Origin: Candidatus Nitrohelix vancouverensis | Lineage (GTDB): Bacteria; Nitrospinota; Nitrospinia; Nitrospinales; VA-1 | Assembly: GCA_015698305.1 (NCBI GenBank) | Contig: CP048620.1 | Span: 2,254,001 to 2,318,000, forward strand | Length of the DNA: 64,000 nt | Reading direction: 5' to 3' | Shown here: positions 19,636 to 28,659 of the stretch, piece by piece | Position numbering within the stretch: the first letter of the stretch is position 1 | Layout: each line of letters starts with the position of its first letter | The notes under the pieces: model-generated | Databases searched by the model: none | What the model was told of the DNA's origin: nothing | The model's input: only the letters and a program-made list of their open reading frames with translations | Made by a program: the position numbers and the translations under genes

Positions 19636-20655
19636 CTAATGAACGTTGCCCGCTTCAAACCCGCGATAAATAAAGTCGGGTTGGTATTTGAAATTTTCTG
19701 AAAAAAAGGTTGTCCCTCCCTCCGTGATGATCATCGCTTCAGCGGAGTCCAATGCATTCGCCAGTTCAATTCCTTTTTGCGGTCCCATAACAAATAAAGC
19801 CGTTGCCAGCGCATCGGCGTCCATCACCGATTTCGTTATCACTGTCGCCGAAACGATGGAAGCCTCAGTCGCAGGCGATCCGGTTTTCGGGTTGAGAATG
19901 TGGTGATAGCGTTTGCCTTCGAACATAAAATATTTTTGATAGTCGCCAGAGGTCGCCATCGACTGATTTTCCAGAGACAGGGCGGCGATCATTTTTTCCG
20001 GGTGACGCGGGTGTTGTAGTCCGATGCGCCAGGGTTGCCCCTTGCGTTTGCCGAACACGGCGAGGTCGCCTCCGGCATTCACCAGCGCCGCTTCAACGCC
20101 CGCCTCTTTCAACGCTTCAATGGCGCGATCCACCGCATAGCCTTTTCCGATGGCTCCAAGATGCAGAGACATTCCTTTCGCTGTCAATCGCGCCTTGCCG
20201 TCCTTCAGCTCGAGTTTGCGGTAGTCAATAAGAGACGCGGCTTCTTCCAAAGTTCCGGGAGAGGGGAGCGCTTTTGGAATTTCTTCCAGATTCCATAAGG
20301 CCGCCGCCGCTCCGATCGTGGGGTCGAAGGCTCCTTCTGATTTTTGAGACCAGTACAAAGCGCGTTTGAGAACCTCCTGCGTTTCTTTGGAAATCGCCAC
20401 CCAGTCGCCTCCGGCGTTCTGGTTGATGCGGGAGATTTCGGAGTCGGGCAGATGCGAACTGAACAGGTTTTCGATGCGTTGCATTTCGTCGAAGGCCTTG
20501 CTGGAGGCATCGTTGGACTGCTCGGGAGTCCGCTCGCTGATGATGATCTCGACAAGCGTTCCCATCAGTATTTGCGTGCGACGGTGCAGATCGCCGTTCC
20601 CATCGCCACAGGCGGAGAGGAAGGTCAGAAGCAAAAAAAGGGCGATGGTTTTCAA
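19636..20655 (-). CDS. apbE: FAD:protein FMN transferase lipoprotein (ApbE)
   Basis: ApbE attaches FMN to Thr/Ser of target flavoproteins such as Nqr/Rnf subunits. A short signal peptide ends in a lipobox (LTFLSAC), so it is an envelope lipoprotein. Family motifs are MGTLVEIII, GAIGKGYAVDRAIEAL, NAGGDLAVFG, HHILNPKTGSPA and the Mg-binding KSVMDADALATALFVMG. The frame is open further to 20736, but that extension is a diverged copy of the ClC gene 3' end; TTG at 20655 gives a normal signal peptide. No Nqr or Rnf genes are in the window. Confidence 0.93.
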   Translation of the reverse strand: MKTIALFLLLTFLSACGDGNGDLHRRTQILMGTLVEIIISERTPEQSNDASSKAFDEMQRIENLFSSHLPDSEISRINQNAGGDWVAISKETQEVLKRALYWSQKSEGAFDPTIGAAAALWNLEEIPKALPSPGTLEEAASLIDYRKLELKDGKARLTAKGMSLHLGAIGKGYAVDRAIEALKEAGVEAALVNAGGDLAVFGKRKGQPWRIGLQHPRHPEKMIAALSLENQSMATSGDYQKYFMFEGKRYHHILNPKTGSPATEASIVSATVITKSVMDADALATALFVMGPQKGIELANALDSAEAMIITEGGTTFFSENFKYQPDFIYRGFEAGNVH

Positions 20656-20765
20656 TGTTAAAAATCTTTCAAGTTTGTGAACCACTATATATTTCGTATC
20701 TACGACGACGTTGTTGCCGGAAGTTGGGATCTTCAATGTTTCTTATCTTTCAAATTTATGAACCA
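20651..20765. repeat. 81-bp diverged duplication of ClC gene 3' end
   Basis: TTCAATGTT...TCTTTCAA(A/G)TTT(A/G)TGAACCA occurs at 20651-20684 and again at 20732-20765, exactly 81 bp apart. The right copy encodes the last codons of the ClC channel (EVLVHKFER and stop). The left copy, read in the same direction, gives YIVVHKLERF preceded by GNNVVVDTK, matching GDVVAAYN of ClC more weakly. The duplicated unit is therefore about 27 codons and lies between the ClC stop and the apbE start. Confidence 0.8.
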
Positions 20766-22518
20766 GAACTTCCCGATTGTAAGCCGCGACCACGTCGCCG
20801 CGATTGATCATGCCGATGACCTTGCGGGGATTATCTTCAGGCGAAACCGGGAGTTGCTCGATGTCCAGACGCGCGAACTGTTCCATCGCTTCGTTGAGGT
20901 TCTGGTTCGGGTGCAGGTAGACGACTTCATGCGTCGCCAAAGTGCTGGCGATAACGAGGTCGTCGAGACCTTCTTCAAAAAACACTTCCCTGAGATCGGA
21001 AAACGACAAGATGCCAGTCACGTCGCCTTGCTGATTCACGACGGGGAAGTACAGACTTTTGGAATAGGATACCGTTTCCAGAATGCGACGGAAAGTCATT
21101 CCTTCCGGTATCGTCGTGATTTCTTTGGTCATGACATCCTTCACCTTGATGGCATTGAGGATGGAGACTTCGCGACCGTGCTTGATGTTGATCCCCTTGC
21201 GCAGGAGATATTCTATATAAATCGATATTTTACCCCGACCGCGAAAAACATAAGTCGATACGATGCAGGTCGCCATGATCGGCAGGATCAGCGTGTAATC
21301 GTTGGTCAGTTCAAACAGCATCAGGATATTGGTCAAGGGAGCCTGCATGACCGCGCCGGCGACGGCGCCCATACCAACCACCGCGTAAGTTTCCGGCGAT
21401 GCCGTGAACTGCGGCGAGATACTGTGAATGACCGCGCCAAAAACCGAACCTGTCATCGCGCCGATGAAAAGAGACGGAGCGAAGATGCCTCCCATGCCCC
21501 CGGAACCAAGCGTTATGGCGGTCGCAAGTATTTTCAGAAACACCAGGGCCAGAGCCAGTCCCCAGAACATTTGTCCGTTGAGGGCCTGCCCCATGGCGTC
21601 GTAGCCATTGCCGAGTACCTGCGGAACGGCGATGGACATGAGACCAACGATCAAACCGCCCAGCGCGGGTTTGAGAATTTTAGGAATGTTGACTCGTTCC
21701 TCAAAAAATTCAGAGGACTTGAAGTAGGTGGTCGAGAACAAGCTGGCGACCAGTCCGCACAAAAGGCCAAGGATCAGATAAAAAATAATTTCGGTGTGGC
21801 TGACCAGCTCGTGAAAGGGAACCTCGAAAGTCACCGCGTTGCCCTCCAGCGCCCGTCCGGTGACGGTGCCGATGACGGAAGCGATGACGATGGGGCTGAA
21901 GGTGTGAATCGTGAAATCGCCGAGAATGATTTCCATGGCGAACAACACCCCTGCCAGCGGAGCGTTGAACGAGGCGGCAATACCCGCCGCCGCGCCGCAT
22001 CCAACGAGAACGCGCATTCGATCTGTTGAAACGTGAAGCCATTGGCCTATCAAAGAACCGACGGCGGCTCCAATCTGCACGGTCGGGCCTTCTCGTCCCG
22101 CCGAACCGCCGGAACCAATGGTGATCGCTGAAGTGGTGGAAGCTGAAAGAATGGTGCGCGGTCGGATTCTGCCGTTTTTCAGAGCCACCATATGCATGAC
22201 CTGATGAACGCCGTTTTCTTTGACGGCATCTGGAAAGAAATGACAGATGACGCCGATCGCCAGCCCGCCCATCATTGGAATCAGCGGGATCACAAAGGGC
22301 AGGATCGATCCTGTGATTCCGATTAAGGCAAGGCTCTCTCCTGAGAATATTGAATCGACAAAATGGATCATCCACCGAAAAGCGGTGGATGCCAGACCTG
22401 CGAGCAATCCGATCAATGCCGCGAGGACCAGTAAATGCGGGTCCAGAAGCAGCGCTTTTCTTATCAGCTGGCGAAATTTCTGTCTGTATTTCTGGCTTGC
22501 AGGTTCGGTGGTCGACAT
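20743..22518 (-). CDS. ClC-type chloride channel/antiporter with CBS pair
   Basis: This 591-residue membrane protein has the ClC signatures GSGGSAGREGPTVQIGA (the GREGP filter), GSGGMGGIFAPSLFIGA (GxFxP) and about ten or more membrane helices to residue 440. Two CBS domains follow (about 455-585: VKDVMTKEITTIPEGMTF and ATHEVVYLHPNQNLNEAMEQF), which in this family bind adenine nucleotides and gate transport. Whether it is a channel or an H+/Cl- exchanger is not settled; the gating Glu of GREGP is present. Its 3' end is duplicated just before apbE. Confidence 0.93.
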   Translation of the reverse strand: MSTTEPASQKYRQKFRQLIRKALLLDPHLLVLAALIGLLAGLASTAFRWMIHFVDSIFSGESLALIGITGSILPFVIPLIPMMGGLAIGVICHFFPDAVKENGVHQVMHMVALKNGRIRPRTILSASTTSAITIGSGGSAGREGPTVQIGAAVGSLIGQWLHVSTDRMRVLVGCGAAAGIAASFNAPLAGVLFAMEIILGDFTIHTFSPIVIASVIGTVTGRALEGNAVTFEVPFHELVSHTEIIFYLILGLLCGLVASLFSTTYFKSSEFFEERVNIPKILKPALGGLIVGLMSIAVPQVLGNGYDAMGQALNGQMFWGLALALVFLKILATAITLGSGGMGGIFAPSLFIGAMTGSVFGAVIHSISPQFTASPETYAVVGMGAVAGAVMQAPLTNILMLFELTNDYTLILPIMATCIVSTYVFRGRGKISIYIEYLLRKGINIKHGREVSILNAIKVKDVMTKEITTIPEGMTFRRILETVSYSKSLYFPVVNQQGDVTGILSFSDLREVFFEEGLDDLVIASTLATHEVVYLHPNQNLNEAMEQFARLDIEQLPVSPEDNPRKVIGMINRGDVVAAYNREVLVHKFER

Positions 22519-22664
22519 AAAATTTAAGAAGGATTCTTACAAAACCAGTCATTATAAAGGATTCATACGCTAACTGCCAGAGCTTGCGAGCCTTTTCATG
22601 AATCTGTTTAGGAAATATTTTTTATTATGGTATTCTCTTGCAAATTATTTTTAAGGGTTAAACG

Positions 22665-23312
22665 ATGATTAAAATTGCTCCATCCATTTTATCCGCTGAC
22701 TTTGCAAGATTGGGGGATGAGATAAAAGCCGTTGAAGATGCCGGCGCAGACTGGATTCATGTTGACGTGATGGACGGACATTTTGTGCCGAATATTACGA
22801 TTGGGCCGCCGGTCGTGGAAAGTTTGAGAAAAGTGACCCAGCTTCCTCTGGACGTTCATTTGATGATCGAAAATGCGGACGCTTATATCAAGGATTTTGC
22901 ATCTGCAGGCGCGGATATTTTAACGGTGCACGTCGAGGCTTGCCCGCATTTGCATCGCACGATCCAGCACATTAAAGAACAGGGCGTGCGCGCGGGGGTT
23001 GTGCTCAATCCGGCGACGTCGCTGTCCAATCTTGAAGAGGTCTTGCACGACGTGGACATGGTGTTGTTGATGTCGGTCAATCCGGGATTCGGCGGCCAGA
23101 GTTATATTCCTTCGATGACGGACAAGATCAGCAATATGCGCGATATCATGAACCAGTACGAGCATGAGTATGATCTGGAAGTGGACGGCGGCGTGAAGCC
23201 TTCCAATGTAGCAGAAGTGCTGGAAGCTGGGGCGAACGTCATTGTTGCGGGATCGGCGATCTTCAACAGCAAAAACTACAAAAAAGCCATCAAGGCTTTG
23301 CGAGGTTCCTGA
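22665..23312 (+). CDS. rpe: Ribulose-phosphate 3-epimerase
   Basis: Rpe interconverts ribulose-5-phosphate and xylulose-5-phosphate in the pentose phosphate or Calvin pathway. The 215-residue TIM barrel shows [13 protein letters not shown], the metal-binding [16 protein letters not shown] and [20 protein letters not shown], and the catalytic VDGGVKPSN followed by [14 protein letters not shown] at 22665 follows an AAGGG ribosome-binding site. It is upstream of a CNB-domain gene with 28 bp between. Confidence 0.97.
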   Translation: MIKIAPSILSADFARLGDEIKAVEDAGADWIHVDVMDGHFVPNITIGPPVVESLRKVTQLPLDVHLMIENADAYIKDFASAGADILTVHVEACPHLHRTIQHIKEQGVRAGVVLNPATSLSNLEEVLHDVDMVLLMSVNPGFGGQSYIPSMTDKISNMRDIMNQYEHEYDLEVDGGVKPSNVAEVLEAGANVIVAGSAIFNSKNYKKAIKALRGS

Positions 23313-23340
23313 TTCACAGGGAACGCTTCCCGGGTCCAAT

Positions 23341-23832
23341 ATGAAAGAACTCAGCAAGGATGAACTTCTCGGTTTAATTTACAAGATTAATTTCTTCAAG
23401 ACTTTCACCCCGGAAGAAAAATTCAAACTGGCGGATATCCGAAGCCACCTGGTGTCTTACGTTCCCAACGCTTTCATTCTCATTGAAGGCGACCCGGGTG
23501 ATGCCCTCTATATATTACTCAAAGGCCAGGTCTATATCACCAAAAGCAACAGTCCGGGCGTGCGGCTTGCCGAGCTGGTTCCCGGCGCGATTTTTGGCGA
23601 GGTATCCTTTCTTTCACATCGACCGCGTTTGACCAATGTGCGAGCGGACGCCAAGGTGCTGGCGTTGAGGATTGACCCGGAATTTTTAGAGGTCGTGGGG
23701 CCGGAAATTGCCTGGAAAGTTAAGGATCAATTGTTGACGGCGATGGTGGACAAGCTCGATCGAATGAATCTGGTTTTTCAGGAGGCGAAACGACGCATCC
23801 CCGGCGACGAATGGTACAAGCGGGTTTTATAA
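23341..23832 (+). CDS. Stand-alone cyclic-nucleotide-binding domain protein
   Basis: This 163-residue protein is essentially one CNB (cNMP-binding) domain. It has FIEGDPGDALYILLKGQVYI and the phosphate-binding cassette FGEVSFLSHRPRLTNVRA with both Glu and Arg retained, so ligand binding is plausible. No DNA-binding helix-turn-helix follows, unlike CRP. It probably serves as a sensor subunit for another protein. It follows rpe closely. Two further relatives are at 39994 and 40504. Confidence 0.82.
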   Translation: MKELSKDELLGLIYKINFFKTFTPEEKFKLADIRSHLVSYVPNAFILIEGDPGDALYILLKGQVYITKSNSPGVRLAELVPGAIFGEVSFLSHRPRLTNVRADAKVLALRIDPEFLEVVGPEIAWKVKDQLLTAMVDKLDRMNLVFQEAKRRIPGDEWYKRVL

Positions 23833-23867
23833 ACTGAGGGAGCCTGATTGAAACGGGACGGGAAAAA

Positions 23868-24098
23868 TCAAGCGCCGCCCAGTATAATCGCCAGTTCTTC
23901 CAAACCTTCATTTCTTGCCGTTCGCGCTACCGCTTCCCAGGATTCCTGATTTTCGATTGCCTGGCGTGTTGGACTCGAATCTTCAAGATCGAGCTTTAAT
24001 TCCCCCAAAAGAATTTTCACAGCCGCTTCATATTTACTGCTTTCTTTCAAATCCCTGCCGTTGGACCAAAATCGGGAAATTGGGTCGTCGACCAACAT
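23868..24098 (-). CDS. Small acidic hypothetical protein
   Basis: This 76-residue soluble helical protein (begins MLVDDPISRFW, ends LAIILGGA) has AAAGG 8 bases before its ATG, which supports it as a real gene. I recognise no domain. It is convergent with the CNB gene and divergent from the membrane protein at 24227. Confidence 0.55.
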   Translation of the reverse strand: MLVDDPISRFWSNGRDLKESSKYEAAVKILLGELKLDLEDSSPTRQAIENQESWEAVARTARNEGLEELAIILGGA

Positions 24099-24226
24099 AA
24101 TAGTAAACCTTTCAATAAGTTATGGCTAAGCTACATTGCTAAAAAACTCGATTATTGTACAATAATTGCAGTATATTTATAAACTAAATATATGACTTTC
24201 CTTTATTTTCTCAAGCGTGGGTTGTT

Positions 24227-25930
24227 TTGACGCCGGGTCGTTTGGCGGTTCAGGTGGGAGCGGCGCTTCTGATTCTGGGCGCTCTGTTTGGAACGGCCTA
24301 TGTGCAGGGCGTACAGAACGCGTTTCATCCTTTCCTTTTTGCCGACGATGCGCGGCAACAGATCGTTCCTTTTCTAAATATTGAGAGTTCCACCCCTGTC
24401 GCCGCATACACGCCCCAGTATTATCAAAAAGTATTCATCCCCGCAGGCGTTCGATTTTTATATGAAACGCTTGCCGGTTTTAGCGATCCTGCATTTGCCA
24501 GCGTTGTTGTCAGCTATTTTTTATTTTTCATATTCTGCTCGCTCATGGGCGCGTCTGCCTATCGTCTTTCTGGGACTGGTTTTGCGACTTTGATTCTGGC
24601 GCTGTCGAGCGATCTGTTTCTGGAGCGGATGATGGGCGGTTTGCCTCGCTCCTTTGCTTATCCAATCCTTGCGGGAGCCTTGGCGGCGCTGGTTTATGGA
24701 AGGGCGGGGTGGCTGGTTGTGTTGACGATTCTGGGTTTCGCGTTCTATCCGGTCGCTGGCGTGGTTTGCGGTTTGACCTATGCCTTGTGGAGTCTTCTCT
24801 CTTTGAAAGATGTCGAAAGCGGAATCAGGATTAGAAAAATTCTGAACCGGATAAGGTGGCTGGGCGCTATTTTGTTCGTCTCTCTGGCCATGACCTTTCC
24901 TCAATTGATTGCGAGCGGGGATTATGGCTCCCGCATCACGCAGGCGATGTGGAATGAATTTCCCGAAGCAGGGGAGGGCGGACGCTACGGTGCGAACGAC
25001 CGTCCGCCGTATCCCGGTTTGATTGCAACCTTGCAAGATATGGGCGTTGCGACGCTGGACGGTTCGGGGTACGCTCCCGTTCCCTTTCTCAGCCTCAAGG
25101 ATAATGAGAGTTATTCTACGATTCTTACTGTCTTCGTCTGGCTGGCGTTTGCGGTGATTGCAGTGGGCGGAGTTTTTGCGCTGGTTCGTAAAACGCATAC
25201 TAGTTACTTGCGCGGATTGATTCTTCTTCCCGCGTCTCTGCTCGGATACTTTCTGGCGCTTGTTTTCGATCCCTATTTATTTCTGCCTGAACGTTATTTG
25301 TTGTATACGATTCCGGTTCTTTTAATCGTTCTGGCGCCCTCTGCGATCGTTCTGTTACTACAAGATCGTATGAGAGATAAATCATTCGTCTTGCATGCGT
25401 CGTCGTTCGCGCCGGTGTTCGCTCTATGGCTCGCAGTGGGAGGGACCGGAAATAATATGGCGGGCTTGACGGTTCGCGCAGAAGCCTGGAAACCATTTTA
25501 TGAAGCGCTCGAAAACTTGCCGAAAGGGAGTCTGATCGCCGGGTGGCCCGGCGGACTGGTCGAGAATGTTCCTTACCTGAGTCGTCGCCCGATTTTAATC
25601 AGCTATGAAACGCATCAGGTCTTTCACTCGGAATACGCTCTGGAAATGCGCCGTCGCATGAACGCGCTGATCACAGCCTATTGGGCGCAAAGCGCATCGG
25701 CCCTGCGTGAATTAAGGGATGATTATGACGTGGATTATTTGATCGTCGATCTTCAACATTTCTCAAGCAACCCGCCGGGTTATTTCAAACCTTTCGATGC
25801 AACTATCGAGGCGGCTTTGACTCGCAATGAAAATCGACCTTTTTATATTGAGCGTCGTTATTCAGAGATGGCGCTTTTTCAAATGGGGACTCAGACGCTT
25901 TTGGATTTGCATAAACTCCCGACCGAGTGA
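24227..25930 (+). CDS. Multi-spanning membrane protein, GT-C-like
   Basis: This 567-residue protein has about ten hydrophobic segments up to residue 420 and a soluble C-terminal part of about 140 residues. The first extracytoplasmic loop contains FADDARQQIVPF; an acidic pair in this loop is a hallmark of GT-C glycosyltransferases. The C-terminal part has DVDYLIVD, similar to the ends of such proteins. A lipid-linked-sugar transferase role is therefore possible but unproven. The start is a TTG at 24227 with only a weak ribosome-binding site. No polysaccharide genes are adjacent. Confidence 0.5.
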   Translation: MTPGRLAVQVGAALLILGALFGTAYVQGVQNAFHPFLFADDARQQIVPFLNIESSTPVAAYTPQYYQKVFIPAGVRFLYETLAGFSDPAFASVVVSYFLFFIFCSLMGASAYRLSGTGFATLILALSSDLFLERMMGGLPRSFAYPILAGALAALVYGRAGWLVVLTILGFAFYPVAGVVCGLTYALWSLLSLKDVESGIRIRKILNRIRWLGAILFVSLAMTFPQLIASGDYGSRITQAMWNEFPEAGEGGRYGANDRPPYPGLIATLQDMGVATLDGSGYAPVPFLSLKDNESYSTILTVFVWLAFAVIAVGGVFALVRKTHTSYLRGLILLPASLLGYFLALVFDPYLFLPERYLLYTIPVLLIVLAPSAIVLLLQDRMRDKSFVLHASSFAPVFALWLAVGGTGNNMAGLTVRAEAWKPFYEALENLPKGSLIAGWPGGLVENVPYLSRRPILISYETHQVFHSEYALEMRRRMNALITAYWAQSASALRELRDDYDVDYLIVDLQHFSSNPPGYFKPFDATIEAALTRNENRPFYIERRYSEMALFQMGTQTLLDLHKLPTE

Positions 25931-25940
25931 CGGCCTTCGT

Positions 25941-26942
25941 TTATTTCCTGACAATGATGCTGATGCGGCGATTCATGGGGTCGAGGAGATTTTGGGGATT
26001 GTAGGGCTGAGTGTCCGCATAGCCGACGACTTTTTCGAAATAGGATTTATCCACTCCATTTTTCTCAAACTCCTGGCGCGCCGCAACTGCACGCAAGACA
26101 GACAAGTCCCAGTTTTTGGATCGACTCCCGCGAAATGCCGAAGCGTCGGTATGTCCCTCGACAATTAATTTATTGCTGAGTCCTTTGATATTTTCAGAAA
26201 GCATGCGCACCATTTGACGTCCCCTCTTATTCAATTCGGTGCTTCCCGGATCGAAAAGGGCCAGATTGTCGCGGTCGAGTATTTGAATCCTCAAGCCATC
26301 GCCGACGGGTTCCATGAGGATTTGACCTTTCAGGTGATTGAACTTTTCATTGACGTCGCGACGGATGTTTTCCGCAAGCATGGATATCTTGGCGCGTTGA
26401 GCCATTTTCTGAATGTCATTCATTGCGTCCGGCGAAGCGTTGCCCATGAGAGCGTCTTGCGCAGACACGCCGTTTGGGTCCGGCATCGGGTTGCTAGTGG
26501 CTGTGGCAAGACTGCCGCCGCTGGCGAGGAATTTTTCCGGGTCGGTAAAGTATTCGGAGAGTCCGCCCTTGGTTTCCGCTGGAACCATGTTGATCAGCCA
26601 CATCAGTAGAAAGAACGCCATCATCGCGGTGACGAAATCAGCGTATGCGACTTTCCAGGAACCGCCGTGATGCCCGCCGCCATGCCCGCCTTTTTTCTTT
26701 TTGATGATGATTTGCTGAATGATTTGCGGTGTCGCTTCTTCCTCTTCCGGTGAACGCCCGCCGAGCGATTTTAAAAAATCAGGAGAAAAAATCCGCCAGG
26801 CATGGGCCTTGTGCTGATGGAGCCAGAATTCGAATTGATCTTGCTGAATGCTGTACTGATCGCAAATTTTTTCAATACTGTCCCCCTGATGGTACTGCAG
26901 GACGATTTTATTGATCAATTTGGGATCGTTGATGGTGGCCAT
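25941..26942 (-). CDS. motB: Flagellar stator MotB with helix-turn-helix-like N-terminal extension
   Basis: MotB anchors the stator to peptidoglycan and carries the proton path. The membrane segment follows a GGHGGGHHGGSWKVAYADFVTAMM-type signature, with the proton-carrying Asp at residue 102. The C-terminal OmpA-like domain (about 200-333) has VEGHTDASAFRGSRSKNWDLSVLRA, the peptidoglycan-binding motif. Unusually, residues about 6-45 (LINKIVLQYHQGDSIEKICDQYSI) resemble a transposase-type helix-turn-helix and precede the normal cytoplasmic tail. Located 23 bp after motA. Confidence 0.92.
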   Translation of the reverse strand: MATINDPKLINKIVLQYHQGDSIEKICDQYSIQQDQFEFWLHQHKAHAWRIFSPDFLKSLGGRSPEEEEATPQIIQQIIIKKKKGGHGGGHHGGSWKVAYADFVTAMMAFFLLMWLINMVPAETKGGLSEYFTDPEKFLASGGSLATATSNPMPDPNGVSAQDALMGNASPDAMNDIQKMAQRAKISMLAENIRRDVNEKFNHLKGQILMEPVGDGLRIQILDRDNLALFDPGSTELNKRGRQMVRMLSENIKGLSNKLIVEGHTDASAFRGSRSKNWDLSVLRAVAARQEFEKNGVDKSYFEKVVGYADTQPYNPQNLLDPMNRRISIIVRK

Positions 26943-26965
26943 GAGCGTGTCGCGTTAAACAGCGT

Positions 26966-27814
26966 TCAGTTTTTTAAGATTTTTTCAGCTTTAAGGAATG
27001 TCGGGCGCGCCGGTTCGGGAATCATGATGCGTCCGAACTCGATGCAGATTTGCGGTTGCAGTCCACCGACAAAGCCTACGATGATATAGCGCAGGATATT
27101 TAGATATTCTTTTTCCTGATCCGCCATCCATTCCATTTTTTTCGCCAGCGGTCCAACGACTCCATAAGCGCCGAGGATGCCGATAAAGGTTCCGACCAGA
27201 GCGGCGCCGATATGATGTCCCAGCACTTCGGGCGGTTCATTGATCTTCTGCATGGTGATGACAACGCCGAGAACCGCCGCGACGATGCCCAGTCCCGGGA
27301 GGGAGTCGCCGATATTGGCGACGTTTTTAGAAGAGGCCATCATCTCTTCGTGATAGGCGTCGATTTCGGCTTCCATCAGGCTGTCGAGTTGATGCGCTTC
27401 CATTTTGGAAGAGCAGAGCATGCGGAACGAGTCGGTTGTAAGATGTAGAGCGTGTTCGTTCTTCAGGAAATTTTTGTGACGGGCGAAGATGGGGCTCTTT
27501 TGCGGTTTGTCGAGATGGGCTTCGAGCGCGACCAGTCCCTGCTTTTTAACCACGCTGAAAACGCTGTTCAAAACCTGCAACAGTTCCATGTAGTCTTTTT
27601 CGGTGTAATGCCGCGCCGACAGCATGCCCTTCATACTGTGAAGCACGTTTTTCATCACCTGACCGGAGGAGGTGATGATGAAGACGCCGAAGGCGGCTCC
27701 GAAAATAATGACAAATTCAGCCGGTTGCCACAGAATGCCCAAGGCGCCGTGGGCCATCAAATAGCCCCCGACCACGCAACCAAACACCACGCACAGTCCG
27801 ACAATAACTCCCAT
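26966..27814 (-). CDS. motA: Flagellar stator MotA
   Basis: MotA forms the proton channel of the flagellar motor with MotB. The 282-residue protein has four membrane helices (about 1-22, 33-52, 165-190, 200-222). It has a large cytoplasmic loop with the charged region that contacts FliG, and the conserved GLGIVAAVLGVVITM and GTFIGILGAYGVVGPLA. The ATG overlaps the stop of the upstream PilZ-like gene (TAATG at 27812-27816). MotB follows. No flagellar structural genes are present in the window. Confidence 0.95.
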   Translation of the reverse strand: MGVIVGLCVVFGCVVGGYLMAHGALGILWQPAEFVIIFGAAFGVFIITSSGQVMKNVLHSMKGMLSARHYTEKDYMELLQVLNSVFSVVKKQGLVALEAHLDKPQKSPIFARHKNFLKNEHALHLTTDSFRMLCSSKMEAHQLDSLMEAEIDAYHEEMMASSKNVANIGDSLPGLGIVAAVLGVVITMQKINEPPEVLGHHIGAALVGTFIGILGAYGVVGPLAKKMEWMADQEKEYLNILRYIIVGFVGGLQPQICIEFGRIMIPEPARPTFLKAEKILKN

Positions 27815-28341
27815 TAGATCTTTGCTCCTTCAATGCCGCGTTCCAGATTGAGAATAAATCCCGCCAGTTCATTTTCCATCCATTGATCGAGCCCGACAAA
27901 ATGAACGGCAATATCGTGCCGACCCTCCTCTTTGGTGAGACAACGAATGACATCACCGTACAATGTGTACACGCACTGCCTTGCCATTGACTGACGTTTG
28001 ATTTTAATTCTTAACAATGATTCTGCTTCAAACGTTTCCTTCCACTTGAAACCCATGCCGGTTGCGCTGAGAGTGACCGGGGTGGATGTGAATTCTTGTT
28101 TGCCTGCTTCCCGCTCGGAAAGCAGTTGAATGATGAGGTCGAGTTTTTTGTTGATGATGTTCAGCGCCGGGTCCATGGCGGGATCATTCGATTGAATGGA
28201 AGTCGACTTGAATGAAGCCTGATTGGGCAGACCCATGTCGCTGACGGAGCATTTTGTATTATCCGAAGGGTCGCGAGTTACCAACTCAACCTGGATCGGT
28301 ATGAGCGACTGCACCCGGTAAAACTGCCTTTGGTTATCCAT
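27814..28341 (-). CDS. PilZ-like protein upstream of motAB
   Basis: This 175-residue soluble protein has an RQFYRV start (RxxxR-type motif) and a later TLSATGMGFKW (matching the D/NxSxxG-type PilZ motif loosely), with a predicted beta-barrel pattern. A central helical insert (about 55-85) is dimer-like. PilZ domains bind cyclic di-GMP and, as in YcgR, can brake flagellar motors. The overlap with motA supports a motor-control role. The Asn/Asp of the motif is replaced by Leu-Ser, so c-di-GMP binding is uncertain. Confidence 0.65.
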   Translation of the reverse strand: MDNQRQFYRVQSLIPIQVELVTRDPSDNTKCSVSDMGLPNQASFKSTSIQSNDPAMDPALNIINKKLDLIIQLLSEREAGKQEFTSTPVTLSATGMGFKWKETFEAESLLRIKIKRQSMARQCVYTLYGDVIRCLTKEEGRHDIAVHFVGLDQWMENELAGFILNLERGIEGAKI

Positions 28342-28659
28342 AGGTCAAAAATCAATCATTCCAAAAAGTTAAGGCCTGCGATCTGGATTTCTGTGAGTCG
28401 CTGGTGATATTTAGAGAGCCTAGCATTTTATCTAAAATTGCTAAAAGCTCAAGCGTCGATATGCGATCCGGGTTTCAAAATACACAATTTTAGGGAAATG
28501 GGTATCCCGAACGCTTTGAATCGCAATTGCGCCCGGGCAGACAAATAATATGTATGCTATTGATTTTCCACTTTCTCCATATGTTAAGATGGCGTAGAAT
28601 CACGGGTTTTCGTACTCACGACCTCGCTTTAAATGAAAGCGCTTTAAAATATTCTTTTT
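28342..28659. other. Divergent intergenic region, motAB unit / kdsD
   Basis: About 318 bp between divergent genes. It is AT-rich in its middle, with TAAGAT-type -10 possibilities near 28580 facing kdsD, but no hexamer pair with good spacing that I would call. No gene is seen. Confidence 0.35.

Noticed and set aside
20677-22029. 450-codon plus-strand frame opposite the ClC gene
   Set aside because: Antisense to a well-supported membrane protein; His/Arg/Asp-rich shadow translation.
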